From positions 204,161-253,846 of the forward strand of contig DLPD01000029.1 of NCBI GenBank assembly GCA_002479785.1: DNA of 49,686 nucleotides. Reading direction: 5' to 3'. Numbering within the stretch: the stretch's first letter is position 1; each line of letters begins with the position of its first letter. Source of the DNA: Cytophagaceae bacterium UBA7467 (GTDB lineage Bacteria; Bacteroidota; Bacteroidia; Cytophagales; Spirosomataceae). This document shows positions 26,702 through 36,600 of this stretch, piece by piece. The notes beneath the pieces were generated by a model. The model saw nothing but the letters and a program-made list of their open reading frames with translations. It made no database searches and was not told where the DNA came from. A program made the position numbers and the translations under genes.

Positions 26702-27217
26702 CTATTTATGTAAGGCTTCTAATATGCGTGTAGGAGCCACAAGGGTCTCCTGACTAATCTTTTGTTGTAATTTAATAATCCCCCCTAAAAGTGCTTCAGG
26801 ACGTGGTGGGCAACCCGGAACATAAACATCTACTGGGATAATTTTATCCACTCCTTTCACCACGTGGTAGCCGTGTTCCCAATAAGGACCTCCACAATTC
26901 GCGCAGGATCCCATGGATATCACATACCGGGGTTCAGGCATTTGTTCGTAAAGGCGGCGAATGCGATCTGCCATTTTAAACGTCACCGTACCCGCCACAA
27001 TCATCACGTCGGATTGACGCGGGGAAGGCCGTGGAAACACCCCAAAACGGTCTAAATCGTACCCTGACGCAAAAGCTTGCATCATTTCGATCGCGCAACA
27101 AGCTAAACCAAAACTCATCGGCCAAAGCGAACTCGCCCTCGCCCAATTAAATAAATCTTCCACATTGCTCAATACAAAGCCGTCGGATTCAAATTCTTGG
27201 TCTAAAAAACTCTTCAT
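26702..27217 (-). CDS. nuoB: NADH-quinone oxidoreductase subunit B
   Basis: This 171-residue protein carries the N2 iron-sulfur cluster of complex I, next to the quinone site. Ligand cysteines are visible: C40 and C41 (GLACCAIEMM), C105 (GSCANCGG) and C136 (VPGCPPRPEAL). An ORF start at 27376 gives 53 extra residues, but that part overlaps recG on the opposite strand and is unlike NuoB, so the ATG at 27217 is chosen. nuoA is not upstream; recG diverges from here. Confidence 0.95.
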   Translation of the reverse strand: MKSFLDQEFESDGFVLSNVEDLFNWARASSLWPMSFGLACCAIEMMQAFASGYDLDRFGVFPRPSPRQSDVMIVAGTVTFKMADRIRRLYEQMPEPRYVISMGSCANCGGPYWEHGYHVVKGVDKIIPVDVYVPGCPPRPEALLGGIIKLQQKISQETLVAPTRILEALHK

Positions 27218-27278
27218 GTTTGGGGTTATATTCGCAATCGTTTTGTAAATATACCTAAATTCACAAAATTTTTCGTGC

Positions 27279-29378
27279 ATGTCGCTTGTACCTTTTTTCG
27301 ATACTGATTTAGCCAAACTCCGTGGGATGACCCCAGCGAAGCTGACGCTACTGCAGACCGAACTGGGGATGTTCACCTACGGTGACTTGATTCAATATTT
27401 CCCGTTTCGATACGAAGACCGCACCGTGGTCCATCCCATCGCCTCCATCACTGACGAAATGGACCATGCACAGTTTGTGGGTAGAATTCGTTTCAAAGAA
27501 AAGATAGGAACAGGCCACCGTCAACGCATCGTCGCACAAGTGTGTGATGCGACCGGCTGCATTGAAATTGTTTGGTTTCAAGGGGTGAAATGGCTCGAAA
27601 AATCACTAAATACCGGTGTAGACTACCTGTTTTATGGCAAGCCCACCAGCTTTAACGGTACAATTCAGATGACCCATCCAGAGATGGAAGTCTATAAAGG
27701 GGAGCAAGCCTCGGGTAAATATTTTCAGCCAGTTTATCCTTTGACAGAGAAATTGCGCAAAAAATACATCGATAGTAAGGCGATCGCGACACTGCAAAAA
27801 AACTTATTAGAAATTGCGTTTCCTTACATCAGAGAGACTTTGCCGGGGGAAGTTACCTCGCAGTTTAAATTGATTTCAAAGCAAGAGGCCTTATACCATA
27901 TTCATTTACCCCAAAGCGAAACCTGGCTACACCAGGCTCGACGTCGACTCAAATTCGAAGAGCTGTTTTACAATCAATTGCGTTTAATCAAGCAGAATTT
28001 GGTTCGCAAAGTCGCCTTCCCGGGTCAGGTTTTTTCTTCCGCGGCGTTATTAACCAAATTTTACCAAGACCATCTACCCTTCGAATTAACCAATGCGCAG
28101 AAGCAGGTAATTCGCGAGATTTTTGCGGACATGCGATCCGGAAAGCAAATGAATCGACTATTACAGGGGGATGTGGGATCTGGGAAAACCATAGTGGCCT
28201 TTATTTCAATGCTATTAGCGATTGATAATGGAGCTCAGGCCTGTTTGATGGCACCTACGGAGATTTTGGCAGATCAACATTACCAAGGTTTAAAACAATT
28301 CGCTGATTTACTAGGCATCACAATCGCAAAATTGACTGGTTCGGTGAAGAAGAAAGACCGCGTAGGCTTACACGAAGACTTGCAATCCGGAAAATTACAG
28401 ATTTTAGTGGGCACACACGCTCTATTCGAGGACTCCGTACAGTTCAAGAATTTAGGAATGTGTATTATCGATGAACAACACCGGTTCGGGGTAGCACAGC
28501 GGGCAAAGCTTTGGGATAAGAACAAGGAGTTCCACCCGCACATTTTAGTCATGACGGCGACGCCTATTCCACGGACTTTAGCGATGACTCTCTATGGAGA
28601 TTTAGATATTTCGATAATTAACGAATTACCCGTGGGCCGCAAACCGATTCAGACGACTCATCGATATGATTCTCACCGCTTGCAAGTCTTTGCCTTCATT
28701 CAAAATGAATTAAGCAAAGGTCGCCAAATATACATTGTCTATCCACTCATCGAGGAATCCGAAAAAATGGACTTCAAAGATTTGATGGATGGCTATGAAA
28801 GCATTTCTCGCGCTTTCCCAGAAGTACCTTTGGGGATCTTGCATGGCAAAATGAAACCCGCTGACAAGGACATGGAGATGGCTCGTTTCGTCAAGAATGA
28901 AACTAAAATAATGGTCGCCACTACGGTGATTGAAGTAGGTGTAAACGTGCCTAATGCCTCCATCATGGTCATTGAAAGTGCAGAAAGATTTGGTTTATCG
29001 CAATTGCACCAGCTCAGAGGTCGTGTGGGTAGGGGTGCGGAACAAAGTTATTGCATTCTCATGACGGGCTATAAAATCAGCGCGGATACCAAGAAACGGA
29101 TCGAAACGATGGTGAAAACCAATAACGGTTTCGAAATCGCAGAGGTGGATTTGCAATTGCGTGGACCGGGCGACATCACAGGAACACGCCAAAGTGGCGC
29201 CATCGATCTCATGATCGCTGATCTCGCCAAAGACGGTGAAATCCTCAAAGTGGCTCGCGAAACAGCCCAAAAAATCTTGGACGAGGATCCGAACCTCGAA
29301 AAATCCGAATATGCGATGATTCGAGAGCAAGTCAGAACCCAGCGCAAAGACACCACTAACTGGGCACGTATTTCTTAA
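27279..29378 (+). CDS. recG: ATP-dependent DNA helicase RecG
   Basis: This 699-residue superfamily 2 helicase remodels stalled replication forks. An N-terminal wedge domain with an OB fold (about 60-180) is followed by helicase motifs: GDVGSGKT (Walker A, near residue 297), IIDEQHRFGVAQR (DEQH box), MTATPIPRTLAM (motif III) and VIEVGVNVPNASIM with SQLHQLRGRVGRG (motifs V and VI). The length is normal. Its stop codon overlaps the yqgE stop by four bases (TTAA). Confidence 0.96.
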   Translation: MSLVPFFDTDLAKLRGMTPAKLTLLQTELGMFTYGDLIQYFPFRYEDRTVVHPIASITDEMDHAQFVGRIRFKEKIGTGHRQRIVAQVCDATGCIEIVWFQGVKWLEKSLNTGVDYLFYGKPTSFNGTIQMTHPEMEVYKGEQASGKYFQPVYPLTEKLRKKYIDSKAIATLQKNLLEIAFPYIRETLPGEVTSQFKLISKQEALYHIHLPQSETWLHQARRRLKFEELFYNQLRLIKQNLVRKVAFPGQVFSSAALLTKFYQDHLPFELTNAQKQVIREIFADMRSGKQMNRLLQGDVGSGKTIVAFISMLLAIDNGAQACLMAPTEILADQHYQGLKQFADLLGITIAKLTGSVKKKDRVGLHEDLQSGKLQILVGTHALFEDSVQFKNLGMCIIDEQHRFGVAQRAKLWDKNKEFHPHILVMTATPIPRTLAMTLYGDLDISIINELPVGRKPIQTTHRYDSHRLQVFAFIQNELSKGRQIYIVYPLIEESEKMDFKDLMDGYESISRAFPEVPLGILHGKMKPADKDMEMARFVKNETKIMVATTVIEVGVNVPNASIMVIESAERFGLSQLHQLRGRVGRGAEQSYCILMTGYKISADTKKRIETMVKTNNGFEIAEVDLQLRGPGDITGTRQSGAIDLMIADLAKDGEILKVARETAQKILDEDPNLEKSEYAMIREQVRTQRKDTTNWARIS

Positions 29379-29938
29379 TTCAAATTAGGATCATCTGGAT
29401 ATGTGGAGAGGACACGAAAGTCCCCGCCTTTGGCATACAAAATCTTTCTCCACAACCGATCATGCGGCTCATCAAACACTAATTTATCATTTCCCGGATG
29501 CAAAATCCAAGCATTCGAACGCACCTCGCGCTCTAGCTGACCTGCTCCCCAACCCGAGTAACCAATAAAAAATTTAATTTCATCAAATCCAATCTCCCCG
29601 GCCACCACTTTGTCAATCGCCACCTCGAAACTTCCTGACCAATAAATACCGGGCCCTATCAACACGCCGTCGGGAATTAAATCAGGTCTCCGATGCACAA
29701 ACTGCATAATGGTGGGATCCACCGGACCACCAGAAAAAAGGGGAACGTCCTCCAGCACCTTTTCATCGACAAAGGAATCAAACACAATCTCTTGCTTATT
29801 ATTCAAGACTAGTCCAAAAGAATGTGCCGTCGTATGCTCACAAAGCAAAATCACCGATCGGTGAAAGGAGGGATCCTCTAAAAAAGGCTCCGCCAGTAAA
29901 AGCATCCCAGGTTGTAAATCATCTGCGGTATAACTCAT
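29375..29938 (-). CDS. YqgE/AlgH family protein
   Basis: This 187-residue protein contains the YqgE family signatures GMLLLAEPFLEDPSFHRSVILLCEH, SFGLVLNN, LFSGGPVDPTIMQFVH and FIGYSGWGAGQLEREV. The family fold is known but no enzymatic role is firmly established. I use the ATG at 29938 (MSYTADDLQPG) because the longer start at 29980 would overlap the divergent folK ATG (29969) and adds residues unlike the family. Confidence 0.9.
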   Translation of the reverse strand: MSYTADDLQPGMLLLAEPFLEDPSFHRSVILLCEHTTAHSFGLVLNNKQEIVFDSFVDEKVLEDVPLFSGGPVDPTIMQFVHRRPDLIPDGVLIGPGIYWSGSFEVAIDKVVAGEIGFDEIKFFIGYSGWGAGQLEREVRSNAWILHPGNDKLVFDEPHDRLWRKILYAKGGDFRVLSTYPDDPNLN

Positions 29939-29968
29939 TGCATCGCGCTTTTTTCGTAATTTTAAGGA

Positions 29969-30454
29969 ATGACTCAACATCTCTTCCTCTCTTTAGGCGG
30001 CAATCTAGGAAATACCAAGGAAATTTTCGAGGGAGCCTACCCGCTTATTGAAAAAAAAATAGGAAAAATCTCCGTTTACTCCTCCATTTACCAAACCGAG
30101 GCCTGGGGTCCTATCCCACAAGCTGACTTCTTAAACCAAGTACTACTTGTCAGCACCGAGCTGAAACCCGAAGCCTGTTTAACAGTATTACTCGAAATAG
30201 AACGGGAGTTTGGTAGAGAACGCAAAGAACGCTGGGGACCCAGAACGCTCGATTTAGACATTTTGTTTTACGGAGATGTCATCCTAGCTGAATCTGACTT
30301 AAGCATCCCACATCCGCGGATTGAAGAACGCAAGTTTATCTTGACGCCTTTAGCAGAAATAGCGCCCTTATTTGAAGATCCTACTAGCGGGAAATCGATG
30401 ATTTCGCTTCTTGAAAACTGCTCTGATCGCAGTCAGGTTAATCGTTTTGTTTAG
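29969..30454 (+). CDS. folK: 2-amino-4-hydroxy-6-hydroxymethyldihydropteridine diphosphokinase
   Basis: This 161-residue enzyme transfers pyrophosphate from ATP to 6-hydroxymethyl-7,8-dihydropterin in folate synthesis. It has LSLGGNLGN at the start, SSIYQTEAWG, the NQVLLV strand, RWGPRTLDLDILFYGD (HPPK signature) and SIPHPRIEERKFILTPLAEI. The upstream region holds TAATTTTA (29957-29964) close to the ATG; if used as a -7 box the mRNA would be almost leaderless. Confidence 0.95.
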   Translation: MTQHLFLSLGGNLGNTKEIFEGAYPLIEKKIGKISVYSSIYQTEAWGPIPQADFLNQVLLVSTELKPEACLTVLLEIEREFGRERKERWGPRTLDLDILFYGDVILAESDLSIPHPRIEERKFILTPLAEIAPLFEDPTSGKSMISLLENCSDRSQVNRFV

Positions 30455-31589
30455 GGAATTTCCAGCTTTTGGAGGTAATGCGCTCATAATAGCGTTCATA
30501 CAAAGGAAGAATTTTAACAATATCAAATTCCTTAGCCCGAGCTAAGGCATTCGCCTTCATTTGGTCATGCAATATAGGATCTGATAGCATTTTGATGGCA
30601 TTCGCCGCCATATCCTTCACATCGCCTATCTCACTTACAAAACCTGTTACACCATGGATATTCACTTCCGGAATACCACCCGCATTCGATGAAATAACCG
30701 GAACTTCGCAGGCCATCGCCTCTAAAGCCGCTAACCCAAAACTCTCTTTCTCGGAGGTTAGCAAAAACAAATCTGCTAATGAAAGAGCCTCCTCGATTCC
30801 ATCCATCTTTCCCAGGAAACGAACATCGCATTGTACTTCTAGCTCCCGACAAAGAGCTTCGATGCCTGAACGCTCAGGACCGTCCCCTATTAAAACTAAT
30901 TTAGATGGAACCTTCTTGCGAACGAGAGCAAAAACGCGCACCACATCTTCGATACGTTTTACGGCACGAAAATTAGACGTATGCATTAATAACTTCTCGC
31001 CATTAGGACAAAGAGACTTTTTAAACTGTTCGTGGGAGCGTTTTTGAAAACGCTGCAAATCGATGAAATTAGGAATGACTTCGATATTACTTAAAATTTC
31101 AAATTCATCATAGGTGTCATTTTTTAAACTCTCAGACACCGCCGTTACTCCATCTGACTCGTTAATCGAAAACGTAACCACGGGCTCAAAAGACGGATCA
31201 CGCCCTACCAAGGTAATATCTGTTCCGTGCAAAGTGGTAATAACAGGTACGTGGATGCCTTTGTATTTCAGAATTTGCTTAGCTAAATAGGCAGCCGAAG
31301 CATGTGGAATCGCATAATGAACGTGGATTAAATCCAACTTCTCGTTAATCGTCACATCGACCATTTTACTAGCCAAAGCAGACTCATAAGGAAGGTATTC
31401 GAATAAAGGATAGGACGCCACAGAAACCTCGTGATAGAAGATATTTTCTGAAAAAATATCCAAACGCGGAGGCTGTGTATACGTAATAAAGTGTACTTGG
31501 TGACCCGCTAATGCCAATGCTTTCCCTAATTCGGTCGCCACCACACCACTTCCGCCATACGTCGGATAACAAACGATCCCTATTTTCAT
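30438..31589 (-). CDS. bshA: N-acetyl-alpha-D-glucosaminyl L-malate synthase (bacillithiol)
   Basis: This 383-residue GT4-family enzyme joins UDP-GlcNAc and L-malate in the first step of bacillithiol synthesis. KIGIVCYPTYGGSGVVATELGKALA (N-terminal binding loop with the BshA GGSG signature), HVHYAIPHASAAYLA, GTDITLVGRDPSF and the donor motif EKESFGLAALEAMACEVPVI are all present. Bacillithiol is known in Bacteroidota. It overlaps the convergent folK by 17 bases. Confidence 0.93.
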   Translation of the reverse strand: MKIGIVCYPTYGGSGVVATELGKALALAGHQVHFITYTQPPRLDIFSENIFYHEVSVASYPLFEYLPYESALASKMVDVTINEKLDLIHVHYAIPHASAAYLAKQILKYKGIHVPVITTLHGTDITLVGRDPSFEPVVTFSINESDGVTAVSESLKNDTYDEFEILSNIEVIPNFIDLQRFQKRSHEQFKKSLCPNGEKLLMHTSNFRAVKRIEDVVRVFALVRKKVPSKLVLIGDGPERSGIEALCRELEVQCDVRFLGKMDGIEEALSLADLFLLTSEKESFGLAALEAMACEVPVISSNAGGIPEVNIHGVTGFVSEIGDVKDMAANAIKMLSDPILHDQMKANALARAKEFDIVKILPLYERYYERITSKSWKFPKQND

Positions 31590-31613
31590 ACACTAAATTT
31601 AGCTGAAAGAATG

Positions 31614-31621
31614 TAAATTTG
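31614..31621 (+). promoter_or_regulatory. Possible -7 element of purN
   Basis: TAAATTTG matches the Bacteroidota -7 consensus and would give a start near 31628, about 14 bases ahead of the TTG start at 31642. No good -33 TTTG is seen. Confidence 0.35.
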
Positions 31622-31641
31622 TATTAAACAACTGATAACCT

Positions 31642-32214
31642 TTGAAAAATCTCGTCTTATTTGCGTCTGGTTCGGGTTCTAATGCCGAAAAAATCATCGA
31701 ACATTTCAAAGGATCCGATCAGGTTCGCATCACTCATATCTACTGCAATAACCCTTCTGCGGGGATTATTCAGCGAGCGGAGCGATTAGGCGTGCCTTGC
31801 CGCGTTTTTGACAGAGAATCCTATAAGAACGGTACCGTTTTAAAAGAAGTTCAATCGTTACGGACGGATTGGATCATTTTGGCCGGCTTCTTGTGGTTAA
31901 TTCCGAGTGATTTCGTGAAAGCATTCCCACAACGTATCGTCAATATTCACCCGGCCTTGTTGCCTAAATTTGGCGGGAAAGGCATGTATGGCCATTTTGT
32001 ACATGAAGCAGTGGTGGCTGCTGGCGAGAAAGAATCGGGGATTACAATTCACTATGTGAACGAGCATTATGATGAAGGCGCAACGATCTTCCAGAGTTCG
32101 TTCCCCGTGTTACCGAGTGATACTCCAGAAGATGTCGCTAAAAAAGGCCAAGTATTAGAGCACCGGGATTTCCCTAGGGTGATTGAATCACTTGTTTTAC
32201 CAGCCTCCTCCTAA
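31642..32214 (+). CDS. purN: Phosphoribosylglycinamide formyltransferase, TTG start
   Basis: This 190-residue enzyme formylates GAR with 10-formyl-THF in purine synthesis. LVLFASGSGSNAEKIIEHF is the N-terminal GAR-binding loop, VNIHPALLPKFGGKGMYG has the catalytic His and LLP motif, and ESGITIHYVNEHYDEGATIFQ holds the catalytic Asp. No ATG or GTG lies near; the codon at 31642 is TTG, four residues before the conserved beta strand, so a TTG start is required. Its end overlaps the convergent outer membrane gene by 18 bases. Confidence 0.93.
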   Translation: MKNLVLFASGSGSNAEKIIEHFKGSDQVRITHIYCNNPSAGIIQRAERLGVPCRVFDRESYKNGTVLKEVQSLRTDWIILAGFLWLIPSDFVKAFPQRIVNIHPALLPKFGGKGMYGHFVHEAVVAAGEKESGITIHYVNEHYDEGATIFQSSFPVLPSDTPEDVAKKGQVLEHRDFPRVIESLVLPASS

Positions 32215-33621
32215 CACACGGTATAGATTAATGGCCCGCATCCATTGATTTCGAGAAATTTCCAAGAGTTCTAACTCAGACCGCAAGGCATTTTGCTGTG
32301 CGGTTAACACTTCTAAATAACTTGCATTTGCCGTTAAAAAAAGTGTTCCTACGGTGTTGATGGCTCCTTTCGTTAAGAGCACCTCCCGTTGCTTTAGCTG
32401 CTGCTGTTTTTGTAAATAGGCCAAAGACCGAACCTGTGTATCCCATTCCAAATAGCCTTTCACTAGCGCATTTTGATAGGCAATATCTTGCCACTTCCAT
32501 TGGGATTCAGAACGTAACATCTCTGCCGTTATTGCCGAACGATTTAACCAAGGCGTCGTGATTCCGCCTAACAATTGATAGGCCATAGAGGCAGGTAATT
32601 GAAATAAATAAGCCGGCTGAAATCCTTGAACCCCTAAAATACCCGATAATACAATCGAAGGTTTTAAGGCTAAAGAAGCACTTTCCTTCGTCTCAAATGC
32701 CGCCATCAAATTTAATTTAGCTTGTTTGATATCTGGTCTGCGCTCTAATTGGTCAATTTTCACATGGGCAAATAGACTGCTATCCAGCGCACATTGGAAA
32801 GGGAATTTAGAGCGATGAATGGGGGCATTCGGTTTATTTAACAGCAAGCGAATGTCATTCTCTAAGCTGGTGATTTGCTGCAATACACCTCCTTCTTGAG
32901 CTCGTGAATTTAACCATTGTGCCTCCAGTTGTTGTACCGCGGACTCATTCACGGCACCTGCTTCTTTCTGTACTTGAACTAATTCGAAAGCCTTGCGTTG
33001 TATTCCAATATTATTTTTCAGAATATCGAGCTCCTTATCTAAGGCAATTAACTGACCGTAAGCACCAGCCACTTCTGCGACTAGCGAAGTGATCAACCAT
33101 TGCTGTCCAGACTCGGTGGCTAAATAACGGAGGGCGCTGGCCTTTTTCCGTTTGGCTAACTTACCCCAAATATCTAATTCCCAAGCCGTTTGCACTCCTA
33201 TTTGCAGATCTGGCAGATTTTCTGGGATAATCTGATCTTTGGAAATATTGGTCGAAAACTGCGTATCGTAATTTCCCACCCCATCCATGGTATATTTTCC
33301 AAAACGCCTCAAACTAGGCTGAACCAACCCGCTTACGGTCGGTTTGCGAAGACCTCTTTGATAGCCAAATTCTGACTTGGCCATCGCTACCTGTAAAAAG
33401 CCCATTTTAATTTCATTGCTTCTAACTAAAACGGAATCAATCAACTGAACTAACAGCGTATCTCGCTTCCAACATTCCTGCACATCCGACACAGAGGTTT
33501 GCGAATCTGTACTTCGATACGACTCTAATTCGGCACTTATCTTGCGCTGCTCACGCATGAGCCCATTCGTACATGAGGCTAAGACAAAGCATAAACCGAT
33601 GATATAAATCCTATTTTTCAT
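32197..33621 (-). CDS. Outer membrane efflux lipoprotein of the TolC/NodT type
   Basis: This 474-residue protein begins MKNRIYIIGLCFVLASCTNG with a lipobox cysteine at C17, followed by long alpha-helical coiled-coil stretches with the duplicated architecture of the outer membrane efflux family. It should be the exit channel of the RND pump encoded just upstream (33611-36730). The longer start at 33660 is rejected since the lipoprotein signal begins at 33621. Its start overlaps the end of the pump gene by 11 bases, showing tight coupling. Confidence 0.88.
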   Translation of the reverse strand: MKNRIYIIGLCFVLASCTNGLMREQRKISAELESYRSTDSQTSVSDVQECWKRDTLLVQLIDSVLVRSNEIKMGFLQVAMAKSEFGYQRGLRKPTVSGLVQPSLRRFGKYTMDGVGNYDTQFSTNISKDQIIPENLPDLQIGVQTAWELDIWGKLAKRKKASALRYLATESGQQWLITSLVAEVAGAYGQLIALDKELDILKNNIGIQRKAFELVQVQKEAGAVNESAVQQLEAQWLNSRAQEGGVLQQITSLENDIRLLLNKPNAPIHRSKFPFQCALDSSLFAHVKIDQLERRPDIKQAKLNLMAAFETKESASLALKPSIVLSGILGVQGFQPAYLFQLPASMAYQLLGGITTPWLNRSAITAEMLRSESQWKWQDIAYQNALVKGYLEWDTQVRSLAYLQKQQQLKQREVLLTKGAINTVGTLFLTANASYLEVLTAQQNALRSELELLEISRNQWMRAINLYRVLGGGW

Positions 33622-36600
33622 TTTTAGACAATTTAGCCGAGAGCGATGCGAAGACCACATACAATCCCGGAATGACCAATAACCCTCCTACCGTACCTAA
33701 AATCATACCTCCTGCAGATGCCGTACCGATCGTCCGGTTTCCAATAGCTCCTGCGCCTGAGGCGATCATCAACGGTATTAATCCGGCCACAAAGGCAAAA
33801 GAGGTCATTAAAATAGGACGCAAGCGAGAGAAGGCTCCCTCTTTAGCAGCCTCTATAATGGAAGCCCCTTCCTTCTGTTTGGCAATCGCAAACTCCACAA
33901 TCAGAATGGCATTCTTTCCTAGCAAACCGATTAACATAACCAGCGCTACTTGGGCATAGATGTTATTTTGTAGGCCAAATAAATACAAGAACGCATAAGT
34001 TCCCATCGCACCCATCGGTAAGAAAAGTAAAACGGGGAACGGCAATAAGAAAGATTCATATTGCGCGGCTAGCAATAAATAAACGAATAGCAGGCAGATA
34101 GCGAAAATGAAAATAGCCTGGTTCCCAGCTAAATCCTCTTCCCGCGTCATCCCTGACCACTCCAGGGTATATCCGCGCGGTAAACTTTTCAGGGCCTCCG
34201 CCCGAATGATATCCAATACGGCTCCTGAGCTAAATCCTGGTGCCGGTTCGCCGTTCACCATCGCTGAAGTAAACATGTTATAACGAGTGAATTGTTCTGG
34301 CCCATACACCCGCTTCATTTTAACAAAAGAAGAATAGGGTACCATTTCACCTGCTTTATTTTTTGCATAAAACTTCAATACATCATCCGGATGTGCCCGG
34401 TAACGCGGATCCACTTGGACCATTACTTTGTACATTTGGCCAAAGCGAATGAAGTTAGTCGCATAAAAGCTACCTAGTAGCGTTTGCAGGTTATCCATGG
34501 CTGGGAGAACATTCACCCCTTTTTGGGCAGCCGCTTCCTGATCCACTTCTAGCATATATTGCGGGAAACTAGGGTCGAAACTGGAGAAGGTGTTTTGAAT
34601 CTCCGGAGTTTCGTTGAGTTTCTTGGCAAAATCATTCGATACAGCGGCTAGCTTTTGAAGATCCCCCGAACCACTTCGATCCTGAATTCTAAACTCAAAA
34701 CCTGAGGCATTACCGAAACCGGGAACGGCCGGCGGTGGGAAAAACTGAATACTGGCATCCTTAATGCCGCTTGTTTTCGAACGAATGATTTCGGTTAATT
34801 CATCAACAGTCTCTTTCCTTTCCTCCCAAGGCTTCAACGTAATAATACCCGTACCATACGAAGCTCCTGATCCATCCGTTAATAAACTAAAACCGGCTAA
34901 AGTGGAGAAGGACTCTATCGCATCCACCCCTTTAATGGATTTAAATACCTGATCCATCACACTCTCCGTCCGCTCTAGCGTAGCTCCAGCGGGAGTTGTT
35001 GCGTTCACATAAAGGGTTCCTTGATCCTCTGACGGAATAAATCCACTAGGTACAATCCCAGATAGAATGATTGTACCTACTACCGATCCTAACAAAATCA
35101 ACCACATGACTAATCGCTTACTGATCAAAGCTCCCACCCAAACCAAATACTTTTGGGCAATTTGATCGTAGCGCTGATTGAATGCATGGAAGAATTTGCC
35201 CAATACATTGTTTTGATGGTGCTCTGGCTTCTTCAATAACAACACGCATAGCGCAGGAGTTAAGGTCAAAGCCGTTAAACCAGAAAGTGCAATCGATATC
35301 GCCATCGTAACCGAGAACTGCCGAAAGAAAACACCTATAGGTCCAGAAAGAAATGCTACTGGCACGAACACCGCACCCATCACGAGGGTAATCGCTAAAA
35401 TGGCACCTGAAATTTCATGCATTGCCTCCTGCGTCGCAGCAAGAACGGGCATATCTTTTTCCTCCATTTTGGCATGAACCGCCTCCACCACCACAATGGC
35501 ATTATCGACTACAATACCGATGGCTAAAACCAAGGAGAACAAGGTCAATAAGTTAATGGAGAACCCGAAAGCTAACATGAACGTGAACGTTCCTACTAAA
35601 GAAACCGGTACTGCAATAATGGGCACTAAAGTAGCGCGCCAGTCTTGTAAGAAAATAAATACAACGAGGGCCACTAATAAAAAGGCTTCCAATAAAGTCT
35701 TAATCACCTCATGTATCGAAGCATCTAAAAAACGAGATACGTCATATGAAATCGTAAAACCCATCCCCGGAGGAAAAGTGGTTGTCTTTAATTCCGCTAA
35801 TCGTTTCTTTACATTCTCAATTACCTCTGCTGCGTTCGAGCCAGGACGCTGTTTTAATAAAATCGCAGCGGATGGTCGGCCATTTTCTTTCGATAGCACA
35901 TCGTAATCCAATGACCCAAATTCCACATCTGCTACGTCCTTTAATCGCAATATCTGGCCAGTCTCCGTGGCCTTAATGACTAAGTTTTCATACTCGGCTA
36001 CCTGGGTAAACTTTCCCGTATAACGCATCACGTACTGCAATGCCTGTGGATGCTTACCTGAACTTTCCCCTATTTTTCCTGGAGCTGCCTCTACGTTTTG
36101 ATTTCGCAAAGCCTGAATGACATCTTCCGCTGAGAGTTTATAAGCAAACAAGCGATCCGGATGCAACCAAATACGCATAGCGTATTCTCTTTGACCCATA
36201 ATATCCGCAAATCCTACTCCGTCAATACGCTTTAGTTCTGGAAGCACATTGATGTCAGCAAAATTGTAAATAAACTTCTCGTCTATATCGGAATCCTCAC
36301 TCAACAGGTTCACGTATAGTAACATACTGTTTACCTCTTTCTCCGTAATTACCCCAGCTTTAATCACTTCTTCTGGTAACTCATCTAGAACTGTCTGCAC
36401 CCGAGTTTGCACGTTAACTGCGGCTACATCCGGATCCGTTCCTACCTCAAAATACACCTGAATAATACTGGTCCCGTCGTTTCCTGAAACAGAAGTCATA
36501 TAAGTCATTCCGGCTACCCCATTGATAGCCCGCTCAAGCGGAGTCACCACGGCTTTTGCACAAACCTCTGCATTCGCACCTGTATACTTCGTAGTGACCG

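Noticed and set aside
35496..35906. 136-residue ORF antisense to the RND permease
   Set aside because: Fully inside a complete RND gene; Lys/Asn/Thr-rich translation with no motif; no promoter.
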